NCBI RefSeq assembly: GCF_018494055.1
Contig: NZ_JABBFQ010000001.1
Coordinates: 248,001-312,000, forward strand
Length of the DNA stretch: 64,000 nt
Source of the DNA: Rosenbergiella epipactidis
GTDB taxonomy: Bacteria > Pseudomonadota > Gammaproteobacteria > Enterobacterales > Enterobacteriaceae
Reading direction: 5' to 3'
Numbering within the stretch: position 1 is the first letter of the stretch; the number at the start of each line of letters is the position of its first letter. A program made the position numbers and the translations under genes. Below are positions 1 to 8,941 of the stretch, piece by piece. The notes under the pieces are model-generated. The model ran no database searches. It saw only the letters and a program-made list of their open reading frames with translations, and was not told where the DNA came from.

Positions 1-819
1 CTCCGATAAATGTAGATAGGCTAGCCCAAAACGATCGAGCTGCTCAATAAGCCAAATGGCATCTTCTTCTTCGTGCGGTCCATTACCCAAGGCTTGGAAG
101 GTACCCACGGGGGAGAGGCGAATACCAATATGCCCAGCTCCCCATACGCGCGAGACGGCTTCAATAATTTCGAAGACAATACGCGCCCGGTTTTCACGGC
201 TGCCACCATATTCGTCGGTACGTTGATTTGACTCCGGTGACAAGAAGGCGTGTAACAGATAGCCATGGGCCGCATGCAGTTCGAGGAGATCGAAGCCTGC
301 TTGTTGTGCATTGACTGCGGCTTGCTCAAAATCTTTGACGACTTGTTGAATTTGCGCGACGCTCATCGCTTGGGGAAGCGTTGTTTCACTGCGATAGACT
401 TCTCCCTTTTCATTTTTCAATGATGTTCTAGTCTGAGAAGGCAGGGCAGATGGCGCTTGAGGTGCTGCATTGTTAGGCTGTAAAGAAGCGTGGGAAATAC
501 GGCCAGTGTGCCAAAGCTGCACAGCGATTTTTCCGTTATGCGCATGTACCGCATCGGTAATCGATCGCCATGCAGTCACTTGTTCAGCCGTATGTAAGCC
601 TGGTGCCCCGGCATAACCTTTGGCCTCGAAAGAAATTTGTGTGGCTTCGGTAATGATCAAGCCCGCTGAGGCACGCTGCTGATAATAGGTTTTCATTAAA
701 TCTGTTGGAATATCACCAGGCTCAATGCTGCGTAAACGCGTCAAGGGTGCCATAAAAATACGGTTTTGAGTGGTGATTGCGCCGAGCTGTAAGGGGGAAA
801 AGAGGGATAACGCTGACAT
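1..819 (-). CDS. nemA: N-ethylmaleimide reductase / old yellow enzyme family, 3' end cut by window
   Basis: Flavin-dependent alkene reductase of the old yellow enzyme family. It uses NADPH to reduce N-ethylmaleimide, nitro compounds and reactive electrophiles in the cytosol. The first 273 codons are present, starting at the ATG at 817-819 and still open at base 1; the family is about 365 residues. Visible family motifs are the N-terminal [20 protein letters not shown], the substrate/FMN region [11 protein letters not shown], the catalytic [19 protein letters not shown] and the following [14 protein letters not shown]. It diverges from ydhL with a 131-bp gap. In E. coli nemR, the electrophile-sensing TetR repressor, lies between ydhL and nemA, but it is absent here, so control must differ. 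The identity rests on motif recognition and synteny. Confidence 0.92.
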   Translation of the reverse strand, partial: MSALSLFSPLQLGAITTQNRIFMAPLTRLRSIEPGDIPTDLMKTYYQQRASAGLIITEATQISFEAKGYAGAPGLHTAEQVTAWRSITDAVHAHNGKIAVQLWHTGRISHASLQPNNAAPQAPSALPSQTRTSLKNEKGEVYRSETTLPQAMSVAQIQQVVKDFEQAAVNAQQAGFDLLELHAAHGYLLHAFLSPESNQRTDEYGGSRENRARIVFEIIEAVSRVWGAGHIGIRLSPVGTFQALGNGPHEEEDAIWLIEQLDRFGLAYLHLSE

Positions 820-950
820 AATACTCTCCTGCTATAATATGAGGGTTTAACACAGAGTAGTTTTCGTTGGGTCCCTCGACAAGGGGGTAAGGCCGCTATC
901 GCACAGAACAACAAGTCGGGCCAGTCATCAACGCAAGTAGAGGAGGAACG

Positions 951-1190
951 ATGGCAGAACAAATTGAGATGTTTTCGCTACCGAATCCTTGCAGAGGGCT
1001 TTGCCAAGCCAACGCGCGTGGGTATTGCTTAGGTTGCTTTCGAAGCCGAGAAGAACGCTTTGGCTGGCAAGGTTTTACCGATGCACAAAAGCTTAATATC
1101 TTACGACTCTGTACACTGCGTCAACGCGCCGCGCATCGTCTTGCCCCGAATGCTATAGAGGACATCGGCGAACAAGGGGAGCTATTTTGA
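951..1190 (+). CDS. ydhL: YdhL-like DUF1289 small cysteine-rich protein
   Basis: Small 79-residue protein of the DUF1289 family. The signature is PCRGLCQANARGYCLGCFRS near the N-terminus, giving four cysteines spaced C-x3-C-x7-C-x2-C, which suggests metal binding. The biochemical role is unknown. The start at 951 is supported by an AGAGGAGGAA Shine-Dalgarno stretch directly upstream. Its last 9 bases overlap the convergent end of ydhK. Its position beside nemA and ydhK matches E. coli, which supports the name. Nothing in the sequence shows its regulation. Confidence 0.85.
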   Translation: MAEQIEMFSLPNPCRGLCQANARGYCLGCFRSREERFGWQGFTDAQKLNILRLCTLRQRAAHRLAPNAIEDIGEQGELF

Positions 1191-3197
1191 CGGTTGAGGC
1201 GGAACCGAGTAACCCAGTTGGGCCAGCGAACAGTTGAGCCGCCAGAGAATTCCGGCTAAGCGAATTGCCTCAGGATCATGACTTCGTGCCAGATCGGCAC
1301 ATTGAGCCGAGAGTTCTGCCAAGGCCGTATCAAGCTGTGAACTGTGTACGCCGCGTTCGCTGATAATCGTTTGTAAAACCTGAAAGCATCGGTCACGCTG
1401 AGCGCTCAGCAGTGGCGAGCGGGTATGCCAAGACCGTAGTTCCCAGACAATATGCGCGCTATTCTGTAACACAACCCCCCAGCGTAGTAGCCAGAGCTTT
1501 GCTTGGGCCTGTTGGCTAGACTTCAGTTGATTGATATGAAAATAGAGCCTCGATTCGTAATGATTTCGGCTGGCATGGGGTTTTGGTCGCAGCTGATCCA
1601 AGAAACCCCGCCGGATGGCTCTGATATGGCGTAGGCTTTTTCGATCATCGGAACTTGGGCGTATTAAAACGAACGCTAACCAAGCGAAGATTACCCCGCA
1701 CACTTTTGCCACATCAGCATTCAGCACCGCGCCATAATCCCAGCTGGGCGGGTTACTGACTGAGATGAAAGAGCCCATAAATACCACGATTTGTCCCCAT
1801 AGGGCCGCACGCTTAGGGAACAATAATTTAAACAGTTGAAGCGTTACAATGAGTGGAAAGAGTATGAATAAAAAGTGCCACAGTTGCGAGACTTGAATCA
1901 TCACCGCGAATTTCATCACAAAGCTCAACACACAAAGGATAAGTAAAGTCTTCAACAGTAGGGTGACGCTGGCCGAGGGGGAAGGGGCCGACGAGTAGAG
2001 TACACAGGCAATTGCCGTTAAGGTTAACGCCGCGGGCCCCTGATCCCACTGAGTATAAATTTGGAAGGTACAGCCTATTACGATCGCGAAAAAGGTGCGG
2101 CCAGCACTGAGTAGCGCTTCGGCACGATCAGATTCTAAGGCCAACGCGGGAACGCTTGGCGGCGACAAACGTTGCTCCGGTGAAGCATTATCGACCAGCC
2201 GAGTCCAACGTTGCACATCCAGATAGACCCAGCAGAAATAGCGAAGGCGACTGACAAACGCAAGCTGACGATAATCGCCTTGGCTTATTTCTGGTGTAAG
2301 TGTCCGCAGTATTTTTGCCAATTTATATTTGTCACAATCGGGCCGCTCTAATTCTGCTAGTAACATATCGATTGCCTGAAACAGTGCGGGCGGGGCGTCA
2401 GGCCAATTGAGTAACATCCTACGCAACCCGGATAATACGCCGGTTAACCGCAGTTGCTGGTGTAGTACATAGTTCAATACCTTATTTTGACGTCGATAGC
2501 GGTAATGACTCCAATAGGCTTGAATCCGTAAAAGATTAGTGGTCAGAATCTGGCCAATCATGTTCTCGTGTGCGCTTTGAGCTTTGTCTGCTGTCTCTCG
2601 ATTTAATAACAGCCGCGCATGTTCCAATAAGCGAGCTTGCATCTGTTTAAGGGTCACCATCAAAGTATCGCCATCGGAGGTACTAGGAAGTAACATCATC
2701 ATCAACCCAGCGCTCAAGATCCCGGTTATGGCCTCACAGACCCTGGCTTGTGCAATATCCCAGAGTTGACTGAACTCGGTGATATTGACCGTACTGAAGG
2801 CAATCAAGGCTGCGGTGTAACCGGCTAATGAGAAGGCGTAAGCAACATTGTTTTGATGAAGGTTCGCAATCCAAGTACAAAACCCTAACCATGTCGCAAA
2901 GCTCAAGGTAAATAACCACGGGTCGTTAAGAGTATTGCCCGCAATCAGAATTGCAGCCAAAGCACCCACCAAGCTGCCGACAATCCGACCTAAGCTTTTA
3001 CTGATTGCGCCGCCTATAGTTGGAAAGCTGACTACGGCTGCCGAAGTCATGGCCCAATAGGGCTGATCAAGATCGAGACTGTAGGCAAAACTTAAGGCAA
3101 TGCACATCGCAAATGTGTTACGTAAGGCATAACGCCACTGGCCGCGCGTAGCACGAATCCAAGGTAAGTTTTCCCAAGCTAACCACTGCCAAGACAT
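1182..3197 (-). CDS. ydhK: YdhK, inner-membrane efflux protein of the FUSC/AaeB family
   Basis: 671-residue membrane protein of the fusaric-acid-resistance/AaeB (FUSC) family, matching E. coli YdhK in length (about 670). It has two hydrophobic clusters separated by long soluble domains. The first follows residue 30 and contains MTSAAVVSFPTIGGAISKSL. The second lies near residues 370-500. The family exports aromatic acids and drugs together with a HlyD-type adaptor and a DUF1656 protein, which are the two genes just upstream (ydhJ, ydhI). I chose the ATG at 3195-3197 over the longer frame to 3314 because it shares one base with the ydhJ stop (TAATG coupling) and gives the family length. The substrate is unknown. 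Confidence 0.9.
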   Translation of the reverse strand: MSWQWLAWENLPWIRATRGQWRYALRNTFAMCIALSFAYSLDLDQPYWAMTSAAVVSFPTIGGAISKSLGRIVGSLVGALAAILIAGNTLNDPWLFTLSFATWLGFCTWIANLHQNNVAYAFSLAGYTAALIAFSTVNITEFSQLWDIAQARVCEAITGILSAGLMMMLLPSTSDGDTLMVTLKQMQARLLEHARLLLNRETADKAQSAHENMIGQILTTNLLRIQAYWSHYRYRRQNKVLNYVLHQQLRLTGVLSGLRRMLLNWPDAPPALFQAIDMLLAELERPDCDKYKLAKILRTLTPEISQGDYRQLAFVSRLRYFCWVYLDVQRWTRLVDNASPEQRLSPPSVPALALESDRAEALLSAGRTFFAIVIGCTFQIYTQWDQGPAALTLTAIACVLYSSAPSPSASVTLLLKTLLILCVLSFVMKFAVMIQVSQLWHFLFILFPLIVTLQLFKLLFPKRAALWGQIVVFMGSFISVSNPPSWDYGAVLNADVAKVCGVIFAWLAFVLIRPSSDDRKSLRHIRAIRRGFLDQLRPKPHASRNHYESRLYFHINQLKSSQQAQAKLWLLRWGVVLQNSAHIVWELRSWHTRSPLLSAQRDRCFQVLQTIISERGVHSSQLDTALAELSAQCADLARSHDPEAIRLAGILWRLNCSLAQLGYSVPPQPSK

Positions 3198-4063
3198 TAG
3201 TGCGATTCCGGATGGATAACGATGGTGCAGGTCGTTCCTGCGACTAACAACTGTTGTTGCGGCAAATTGGTCAACGCGATCCTGACGGGAACACGCTGAG
3301 CCAGTCTTACCCAAGGAACAGTGGGTTTAACATCTGGCACAAGGGAACTGTCTGAATCGACACTCTGATCACTGATGGCTCGACCAATACTTTCGACCCG
3401 TCCTTTCAATGCTGCATTGTCACTGTACAACGTTAAGGTCGCTGGTAATCCAGGACGAATATGCCGTAATTTGGTTTCCTCAAAATAACCGACAACATAG
3501 AATGAGTGGCTATCTACTAAGGCAAACAGGGCCGACCCCGTGTTGATGTAGTCCCCTTTACGCAGATGGAAATTGGTCACCCATCCGTCGACGGGGGCAA
3601 CGATCTTGGTCTGAGAAAGGTTCCACTCCGCTTGATCTACGTTGGCTTTGGCAGCCAGCATGCTGGCTTTCATCGCACTGGCCGATTGGCGGTAACTATC
3701 TTGATCTTCAGCCGAAATGATATTAGTGGAGAGTTGGGCTCGCCGAGTGGACTCATGTTCGGCTTTACGTGAATCAGCCTCGCTCTTGGCTAATTGCGCT
3801 TGAGCATTTTCTAACGCTATTTGGTAAGGGCGTGGGTCTAAGGATAATAATAAGTCCCCTTTATGAACGAATTGGTTATCGGTTACCGGAAGTTCGATCA
3901 AGCGTCCTTCGACCTCAGAAGCCACCTTCACCATCTCCGCATGGACCTTACCGTCACGCGTCCAGGGAGATTGCATATAGTAATTCCACATCCACCATGC
4001 GGCGAGGACCGCTATCGCGAAGGTAAATAAGGTAGAGAAATAGCGTAACGCATTAAATTTCAT
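3197..4063 (-). CDS. ydhJ: YdhJ, HlyD-family membrane fusion protein
   Basis: 288-residue periplasmic adaptor of the HlyD/EmrA type. An N-terminal membrane anchor (about residues 8-28) is followed by the split lipoyl/barrel-sandwich domain, with the first half around VKVASEVEGRLIELPVTDNQ and the second around TKIVAPVDGWVTNFHLRKGD. A short alanine-rich coiled-coil hairpin lies between them (about residues 75-150). Such adaptors bridge an inner-membrane pump to the outer membrane, and the pump here is the translationally coupled ydhK. ydhI lies 18 bp upstream, so ydhI-ydhJ-ydhK form one operon. In E. coli ydhIJK diverges from slyA and is reported to be SlyA-controlled; the same arrangement is kept here. 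Confidence 0.9.
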   Translation of the reverse strand: MKFNALRYFSTLFTFAIAVLAAWWMWNYYMQSPWTRDGKVHAEMVKVASEVEGRLIELPVTDNQFVHKGDLLLSLDPRPYQIALENAQAQLAKSEADSRKAEHESTRRAQLSTNIISAEDQDSYRQSASAMKASMLAAKANVDQAEWNLSQTKIVAPVDGWVTNFHLRKGDYINTGSALFALVDSHSFYVVGYFEETKLRHIRPGLPATLTLYSDNAALKGRVESIGRAISDQSVDSDSSLVPDVKPTVPWVRLAQRVPVRIALTNLPQQQLLVAGTTCTIVIHPESH

Positions 4064-4081
4064 AATAAGTTGTCCATCATA

Positions 4082-4312
4082 CTATCTCAGTATCGCCAAG
4101 GCGGCAGACACGCAGAGGAAGAAAAGCGAGAGGTCTAATAAAGTGGGGTGCCAAATATGACCTGAATAAATTTTATGGCGGATAAGGGGATGGATAATCA
4201 ACCAAAAAAAGAAGCCCAGTAATACCGATTTGAAGATGGGGGGGAAAAATAGCATGTCACCGACAACCAAGTCAGTTAGGGCTGAAGTCAGTGGAAATTG
4301 TGACACAGGCAT
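4082..4312 (-). CDS. ydhI: YdhI, DUF1656 small membrane protein
   Basis: 76-residue protein with two hydrophobic segments (about residues 20-42 and 57-75), belonging to the DUF1656 family. This is the AaeX-like small partner found with FUSC/HlyD efflux pairs. E. coli YdhI is of similar size (78 residues). The start is supported by an AAGGGA Shine-Dalgarno sequence. It is the first gene of the ydhIJK operon and diverges from slyA across 139 bp that contain a SlyA-like operator. Its exact function in the pump is unknown. Confidence 0.88.
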   Translation of the reverse strand: MPVSQFPLTSALTDLVVGDMLFFPPIFKSVLLGFFFWLIIHPLIRHKIYSGHIWHPTLLDLSLFFLCVSAALAILR

Positions 4313-4425
4313 TATTAAATCCCTTATTTAACTATATAACTCTTAAACAAATCGCTTTTATGACCGATACTTATTTGTAATTCCGAAAAGGAAAACGGAA
4401 AATAGTCTAAAACTGACTATACTAC

Positions 4426-4437
4426 TTAGCAAACTAA
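4426..4437. promoter_or_regulatory. Putative SlyA operator in the ydhI/slyA divergent promoter
   Basis: The 12-mer TTAGCAAACTAA differs at one position from the published SlyA consensus TTAGCAAGCTAA. It lies directly after a -10-like TATACT (4418-4423) and 14 bp before the slyA start codon. That is where autorepression would act. The site could also affect the divergent ydhIJK operon. This is a consensus match only. Confidence 0.6.
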
Positions 4438-4451
4438 TTATAGGTAAAGTT

Positions 4452-4895
4452 ATGGAATCTTCATTGGGGACAGATTTAGCAAGACTAGTGCGTTTATGGC
4501 GTGCAATTATTGATAATCGCTTAAAGCCACTAGGCTTAACACAGACACTTTGGGTCACATTACATAACATACATGAATTACCTGCTGATCAATCACAAAT
4601 CCAACTCGCAAAAGCGATCGGTATTGAACAACCCTCATTGGTAAGAACCCTTGATCAACTTGAACATAAAGGGCTAATCGTTCGTTCAGCTTGTGCCGAA
4701 GATCGTCGCGCAAAGCGTATCTCACTAACGGAACAGGCCGCGCCAATTATTGAACAACTCGAGTCGGTCATCGTGCAAAGTCGTAATGACATTTTACAAG
4801 GTCTTTCCGACCAAGAACGCCAACAATTAAAGAGTTTAATTGCTCGTTTAGAACTGAATATTGTCGAAATTCAAAAAAATGAGCTGAAAGCTTAA
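4452..4895 (+). CDS. slyA: SlyA, MarR-family transcriptional regulator
   Basis: 147-residue winged-helix regulator; E. coli SlyA is about 144. The N-terminal dimerisation helix contains [19 protein letters not shown]. The DNA-recognition helix region reads [20 protein letters not shown] and the wing reads [15 protein letters not shown]. SlyA binds small aromatic anions and relieves H-NS silencing or represses efflux genes. It diverges from the ydhIJK operon, its usual partner, and converges on slyB, reproducing the E. coli order. A near-consensus SlyA operator lies in its own promoter, suggesting autoregulation. Confidence 0.94.
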   Translation: MESSLGTDLARLVRLWRAIIDNRLKPLGLTQTLWVTLHNIHELPADQSQIQLAKAIGIEQPSLVRTLDQLEHKGLIVRSACAEDRRAKRISLTEQAAPIIEQLESVIVQSRNDILQGLSDQERQQLKSLIARLELNIVEIQKNELKA

Positions 4896-4937
4896 ATAGT
4901 AGGCACTTAGAGTATTCATTGTTTACTGACTGACAAA

Positions 4938-4960
4938 TAAAAAACCCCTCATAAGAGGGG
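4938..4960 (-). terminator. Rho-independent terminator of slyB
   Basis: On the minus strand, a CCCCTC/GAGGGG stem (4945-4960) with a 4-base loop is followed by a run of T (4938-4944), 24 bp past the slyB stop. The slyA end, 43 bp away on the other strand, could also use the stem. Confidence 0.85.
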
Positions 4961-4983
4961 CATGTCAGGCTCAGTCTTCTGGC

Positions 4984-5463
4984 TTAACGACGAGGTGAAA
5001 CCGTCACTTGGCTGCCATTGGTCGCGATAGCGACACGTTGACCCGGTGAGTAACGCGTTGCCGCTTGTTTCTGAACGACCATGATAGTATTGCCATCGTC
5101 TTTGCGGATCTCGAGTTCAACGCCGTTAGACGTATTTACCGCACCTTGTACACCTTGACCGGCAACGCCACCTAGGATTGCGCCGCCCGCTGTGGCCAAG
5201 CTTCTTCCTGCGCCACCGCCGATAGTATTACCTAAGAAGCCACCGAGTACCGCACCGCCGATAGCCCCTAATGCATTACTGTCGTCGCCACCTTGGATTT
5301 TCACCGGGCGGACGGAAACAAGCGTACCGTAAGTCACATTCTGTACTTGCTTAGCCTCGTTAGCAGAGTACACATCCCCAGACAATGAATTGTCGTTTAC
5401 ACATCCTGTTAGGGTCATAGCAACGGTCATTGCTGCGGCAACAGTTGAAAACCTTTTTAACAT
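4984..5463 (-). CDS. slyB: SlyB outer-membrane lipoprotein with glycine-zipper domain
   Basis: 159-residue lipoprotein. The signal peptide ends in the lipobox LTGC (cysteine near residue 21). A glycine-zipper 2TM segment follows (GAIGGAVLGGFLGNTIGGG, then GGAILGGVAGQGV), and the C-terminal domain is basic. SlyB (E. coli, 155 residues) is an outer-membrane stress lipoprotein, PhoP-controlled in several enterobacteria. I could not find a convincing PhoP box upstream. A TATACT -10-like sequence lies on the minus strand near 5525. It diverges from anmK across about 210 bp containing the CTAGCCTAG direct repeat. Confidence 0.94.
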   Translation of the reverse strand: MLKRFSTVAAAMTVAMTLTGCVNDNSLSGDVYSANEAKQVQNVTYGTLVSVRPVKIQGGDDSNALGAIGGAVLGGFLGNTIGGGAGRSLATAGGAILGGVAGQGVQGAVNTSNGVELEIRKDDGNTIMVVQKQAATRYSPGQRVAIATNGSQVTVSPRR

Positions 5464-5550
5464 TTGAAACTCCTTTCAATAGTGAGTGCATTATCAACTA
5501 TGCAAGCATTAGAAATCGAATTAAGTATAGTACAATCTACAAAGATCATA

Positions 5551-5572
5551 CTAGCCTAGTCATCTAGCCTAG
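5551..5572. repeat. Short direct repeat CTAGCCTAG x2 in the slyB/anmK intergenic region
   Basis: CTAGCCTAG occurs at 5551-5559 and again at 5564-5572, separated by TCAT. This packs four CTAG tetranucleotides into 22 bp. CTAG is usually rare in enterobacterial DNA, so the cluster stands out. It lies about 90 bp upstream of slyB and 100 bp upstream of anmK. It could be an operator for either gene; no known regulator is assigned. Confidence 0.6.
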
Positions 5573-5672
5573 AGTGTAGCGATTTAACCTTAACGATAAC
5601 TCAATATGCTGCAACGATTTTGCTTATATGAGTCACAGGTCAACAGAGAGCCGAATTCAGGGGAGTGGTCAT

Positions 5673-6794
5673 ATGCAAACAGGGCGCTTTATTGGCGTAA
5701 TGTCAGGAACAAGTTTAGATGGCATAGACGTGGTACTCGCGGCCATCGATCAAAATATTGTGGCGCTGCAAGCCAGCTATTGCCATCCGATGCCATTAGC
5801 GATTCGTCAACAGATCCTCAATATCAACCAAGGGCAGTCTGTGACACTGTCACAAATTGGTCAGCTTGATACCCGTTTAGGACGACTGTTCAGCGACGCT
5901 ATTCTTGCGCTAATGGCGCGTGAAGGACTTACCCGACGGGATGTGGTCGCTATCGGTTGTCATGGGCAAACGGTATGGCATGAACCTCAAGGCGATGCGC
6001 CATTCAGTATGCAATTGGGCGACAATAATACGATTGCTACGCGCACAGGCATCACGGTTGTGGGTGATTTTCGCCGGCGTGATATGGCATTGGGCGGACA
6101 AGGGGCGCCATTGGTTCCCGCTTTTCACCGTGCACTGCTGACGCACCCTAATGAGCGCAGAGTTATCTTAAATATCGGCGGTATCGCCAACGTGTCGTTA
6201 CTGTCACCAGGGGAAGTTGTTAGAGGCTTCGATACGGGACCTGGTAATATTCTGATGGATGCTTGGATGTGGCATCATCATCAGCGGCCCTATGATAAAG
6301 ATGGCCAGTGGGCAAGCTCAGGTCAGGTCAATGCAGCGTTGCTCGATACGATGCTCGCGGATCCTTGGTTTAAACGCCCTGTACCGAAAAGCACTGGCCG
6401 CGAATATTTTAACTTCGGGTGGATCGAGAAAAAGTTGGCCGATTTTGGCCCGATAGCGGCAGAAGATGTACAAGCCACTTTACTCGCCTTAACGGCGATC
6501 AGCATCACCGATCTGGTTAGACAACAGGGTGAGTGGGACCGCTTACTGATCTGTGGCGGGGGCGGGCATAATAAAGCGCTAATGCAGCAGATATCGTCAC
6601 GAGTTCCAGGCACACAGGTGGCGCTAACCGATGAGGTTGGGATCAGTAGTGATGATATGGAAGCCCTGGCTTTTTCTTGGTTGGCCTATCGGACCGTATC
6701 GGGATTACCTGGGAATTTACCGGCGGTCACCGGTGCGAAAGATTTTACGGTGTTAGGGGCTATTTTCCCTGCTAACCCCCTTGATGAGCGTTAA
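5673..6794 (+). CDS. anmK: Anhydro-N-acetylmuramic acid kinase AnmK
   Basis: 373-residue cytosolic kinase (E. coli about 369). It opens and phosphorylates 1,6-anhydro-MurNAc to MurNAc-6-phosphate during peptidoglycan recycling. The N-terminal phosphate-binding motif [14 protein letters not shown], the central [26 protein letters not shown] and the C-terminal [18 protein letters not shown] all match the family. I chose the ATG at 5673 rather than the frame opening at 5628 because the homology begins at [13 protein letters not shown] and a GGGGAG Shine-Dalgarno sequence precedes it. In E. coli mliC separates anmK from pdxH; here pdxH follows after 31 bp and mliC is missing. Confidence 0.95.
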   Translation: MQTGRFIGVMSGTSLDGIDVVLAAIDQNIVALQASYCHPMPLAIRQQILNINQGQSVTLSQIGQLDTRLGRLFSDAILALMAREGLTRRDVVAIGCHGQTVWHEPQGDAPFSMQLGDNNTIATRTGITVVGDFRRRDMALGGQGAPLVPAFHRALLTHPNERRVILNIGGIANVSLLSPGEVVRGFDTGPGNILMDAWMWHHHQRPYDKDGQWASSGQVNAALLDTMLADPWFKRPVPKSTGREYFNFGWIEKKLADFGPIAAEDVQATLLALTAISITDLVRQQGEWDRLLICGGGGHNKALMQQISSRVPGTQVALTDEVGISSDDMEALAFSWLAYRTVSGLPGNLPAVTGAKDFTVLGAIFPANPLDER

Positions 6795-6825
6795 TCAACT
6801 TTAGTAGCGAGAGAGTGAATAAACC

Positions 6826-7485
6826 ATGAGCCACGCTAGTGATCCTTTTGCCAAGTTAACCGATATCCGTCGTGAGTACACCTTAGGGGGACTGCGTCGT
6901 GAGAATTTACCGGATACGCCGATTGAATTGTTTAATCAATGGTTAAAACAGGCCTGTGAAGCACAACTTCCTGATCCCACTGCCATGTGTGTGGCAACGG
7001 TAGATAATCAAGGTCAGCCTTACCAACGTATCGTGTTACTCAAGCACCTTGATGAACAGAGTATGACCTTCTATACCAATCTAGGCAGCCGTAAAGCCCA
7101 ACACCTGCAAGAAAATAACCGTATTTCGTTACATTTCCCGTGGTACTTTTTAGAACGGCAAGTGATGGTGATCGGCCGAGCAGAGAAGCTTCCGATCTCG
7201 CAGGTGTTAACTTATTTCCACTCAAGACCCTTTGAAAGCCAAATTGGTGCTTGGGTTTCTCAGCAGTCGAGTCGTATCTCCGGTCGTAGTGTGCTCGAGA
7301 CCGCCTTTCAGCAAATGAAACAAAAATTCCAGCAAGGTGAGGTCCCGCTTCCTAGTTTTTGGGGAGGGTATCGTGTGACAATTGAAGCGGTAGAATTTTG
7401 GCAGGGGGGAAAACATCGCCTGCATGACCGTTTTATCTATCAAAAACAGGACGATTGCTGGAAAATTGATCGCCTTGCGCCATAA
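6826..7485 (+). CDS. pdxH: Pyridoxine/pyridoxamine 5'-phosphate oxidase PdxH
   Basis: 219-residue FMN enzyme (E. coli 218). It oxidises pyridoxine- or pyridoxamine-5'-phosphate to pyridoxal 5'-phosphate, the last step of vitamin B6 synthesis and salvage. Recognisable segments are the substrate loop [12 protein letters not shown], the FMN-binding [12 protein letters not shown] and [14 protein letters not shown], and the C-terminal [12 protein letters not shown] followed by the conserved end IDRLAP. It sits 31 bp after anmK and upstream of tyrS and pdxY, the order found in E. coli. Co-location with the B6 kinase gene pdxY makes this a small B6 salvage region. Confidence 0.96.
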   Translation: MSHASDPFAKLTDIRREYTLGGLRRENLPDTPIELFNQWLKQACEAQLPDPTAMCVATVDNQGQPYQRIVLLKHLDEQSMTFYTNLGSRKAQHLQENNRISLHFPWYFLERQVMVIGRAEKLPISQVLTYFHSRPFESQIGAWVSQQSSRISGRSVLETAFQQMKQKFQQGEVPLPSFWGGYRVTIEAVEFWQGGKHRLHDRFIYQKQDDCWKIDRLAP

Positions 7486-7614
7486 CGCGTAAATTAATGC
7501 GTTCAATGCTGGAACCTTTGTGCGTAGCGAATTATTCTATGGCGCTTACTTTATTCGCCGGTGGCGGAAACTGTGTACCAGTTTAGGTGCAGACTGTTCA
7601 ACGTGGAGTCTTTA

Positions 7615-8889
7615 ATGACCAGTAGTAACCTTATCCAACAATTGCAAGAAAGAGGGCTGATCGCCCAGGTAACGGATGAAAAGGCGTTATCAGAGCGACT
7701 GGCACAAGGGCCTATTGCACTGTATTGCGGCTTTGATCCTACCGCAGACAGCTTGCATCTGGGGCATTTGGTGCCACTGCTTTGTCTAAAACGTTTCCAA
7801 GATGCTGGCCACAAACCTGTTGCACTCGTAGGAGGGGCCACAGGACTCATCGGTGATCCAAGCTTTAAAGCGGCCGAGCGAAAACTCAATACCGAAGATA
7901 CGGTACAAGAGTGGGTTGAAAAAATCCGCCGCCAAGTCTCACCCTTCTTGGATTTCGATTGCGGAGAGAACAGCGCGATTGCCGCCAATAACTACGATTG
8001 GTTCGGTGGGATGAATGTTCTGACGTTCTTACGTGATATTGGTAAACACTTCTCTGTTAACCAAATGATTAATAAAGAAGCCGTTAAACAACGTCTGAAT
8101 CGTGAAGACCAAGGTATCTCTTACACCGAGTTCTCCTATAACTTGTTACAAGGTTATGATTTTGCCAGTTTGAATAAGCAATACGGTGTGGCACTACAGA
8201 TCGGTGGTTCAGACCAATGGGGTAATATCACCTCAGGTATCGACCTTACGCGTAGAATGCATCAAAACCAAGTCTTTGGACTGACGGTACCGCTTATCAC
8301 CAAATCAGATGGCACTAAATTTGGTAAAACGGAAGGTGGTGCAGTATGGCTCGACCCGATCAAAACCAGCCCTTATAAGTTTTATCAATTTTGGATCAAT
8401 ACCGCCGATGCCGATGTTTATCGCTTCTTGAAATTCTTCACCTTTATGAGTATTGAAGCGATCAATGCGCTCGAAGCGGAAGATCAACAAAGCGGTAAAG
8501 CGCCACGTGCGCAGTACGTGTTGGCTGAAGAAGTGACGCGCATGGTACACGGTGAGTCAGGGTTGGAAGCGGCGAAACGTATTACTCAAAGCTTATTTGC
8601 AGGGACGTTAAGCGAGCTTACCGAGAGCGATTTCGCTCAACTCGCGCAAGATGGCATGCCAACAATCACCCTTAGCGAGGAAGCTGATCTACAACAAGCT
8701 TTAGTCTCAGCGGAATTGGTACCCTCTCGTGGTCAAGCTCGGACAATGATTAGCTCTAAAGCCGTTTCGGTGAATGGGGCTAAACAAGAGGATGCTGAGT
8801 ATCGGTTCACCGACAGTGATAAACTACATGGACGATATACCTTATTGCGTCGTGGAAAAAAACACTACTGCCTGATTAATTGGGCATAG
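7615..8889 (+). CDS. tyrS: Tyrosyl-tRNA synthetase TyrS
   Basis: 424 residues, the same length as the E. coli enzyme; it charges tRNA-Tyr. It is a class I synthetase. The HIGH-type motif appears as [12 protein letters not shown], and the KMSKS-type loop as [14 protein letters not shown]-terminal S4 RNA-binding domain lies around [20 protein letters not shown]. The ATG at 7615 is preferred over the upstream frame at 7561 because it matches the family N-terminus ([15 protein letters not shown]) and has GGAG upstream. An intrinsic terminator follows at 8897-8918, so pdxY either needs its own promoter or depends on readthrough. Confidence 0.97.
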   Translation: MTSSNLIQQLQERGLIAQVTDEKALSERLAQGPIALYCGFDPTADSLHLGHLVPLLCLKRFQDAGHKPVALVGGATGLIGDPSFKAAERKLNTEDTVQEWVEKIRRQVSPFLDFDCGENSAIAANNYDWFGGMNVLTFLRDIGKHFSVNQMINKEAVKQRLNREDQGISYTEFSYNLLQGYDFASLNKQYGVALQIGGSDQWGNITSGIDLTRRMHQNQVFGLTVPLITKSDGTKFGKTEGGAVWLDPIKTSPYKFYQFWINTADADVYRFLKFFTFMSIEAINALEAEDQQSGKAPRAQYVLAEEVTRMVHGESGLEAAKRITQSLFAGTLSELTESDFAQLAQDGMPTITLSEEADLQQALVSAELVPSRGQARTMISSKAVSVNGAKQEDAEYRFTDSDKLHGRYTLLRRGKKHYCLINWA

Positions 8890-8896
8890 TAAAAGG

Positions 8897-8918
8897 GGCC
8901 GGAAACGGCCTTTTTTTT
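8897..8918 (+). terminator. Rho-independent terminator after tyrS
   Basis: GGCCG-GAAA-CGGCC hairpin (8897-8910) followed by eight T residues, starting 7 bp after the tyrS stop codon. The pdxY start is only 23 bp past the T run, so it may also limit pdxY expression. Confidence 0.92.
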
Positions 8919-8941
8919 ATTGATAAAATAGACGTGCAAAC

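Noticed and set aside
5464-5672. A PhoP box for slyB
   Set aside because: No tandem GTTTA-type half-sites with 5-bp spacing were found on the minus strand upstream of slyB.
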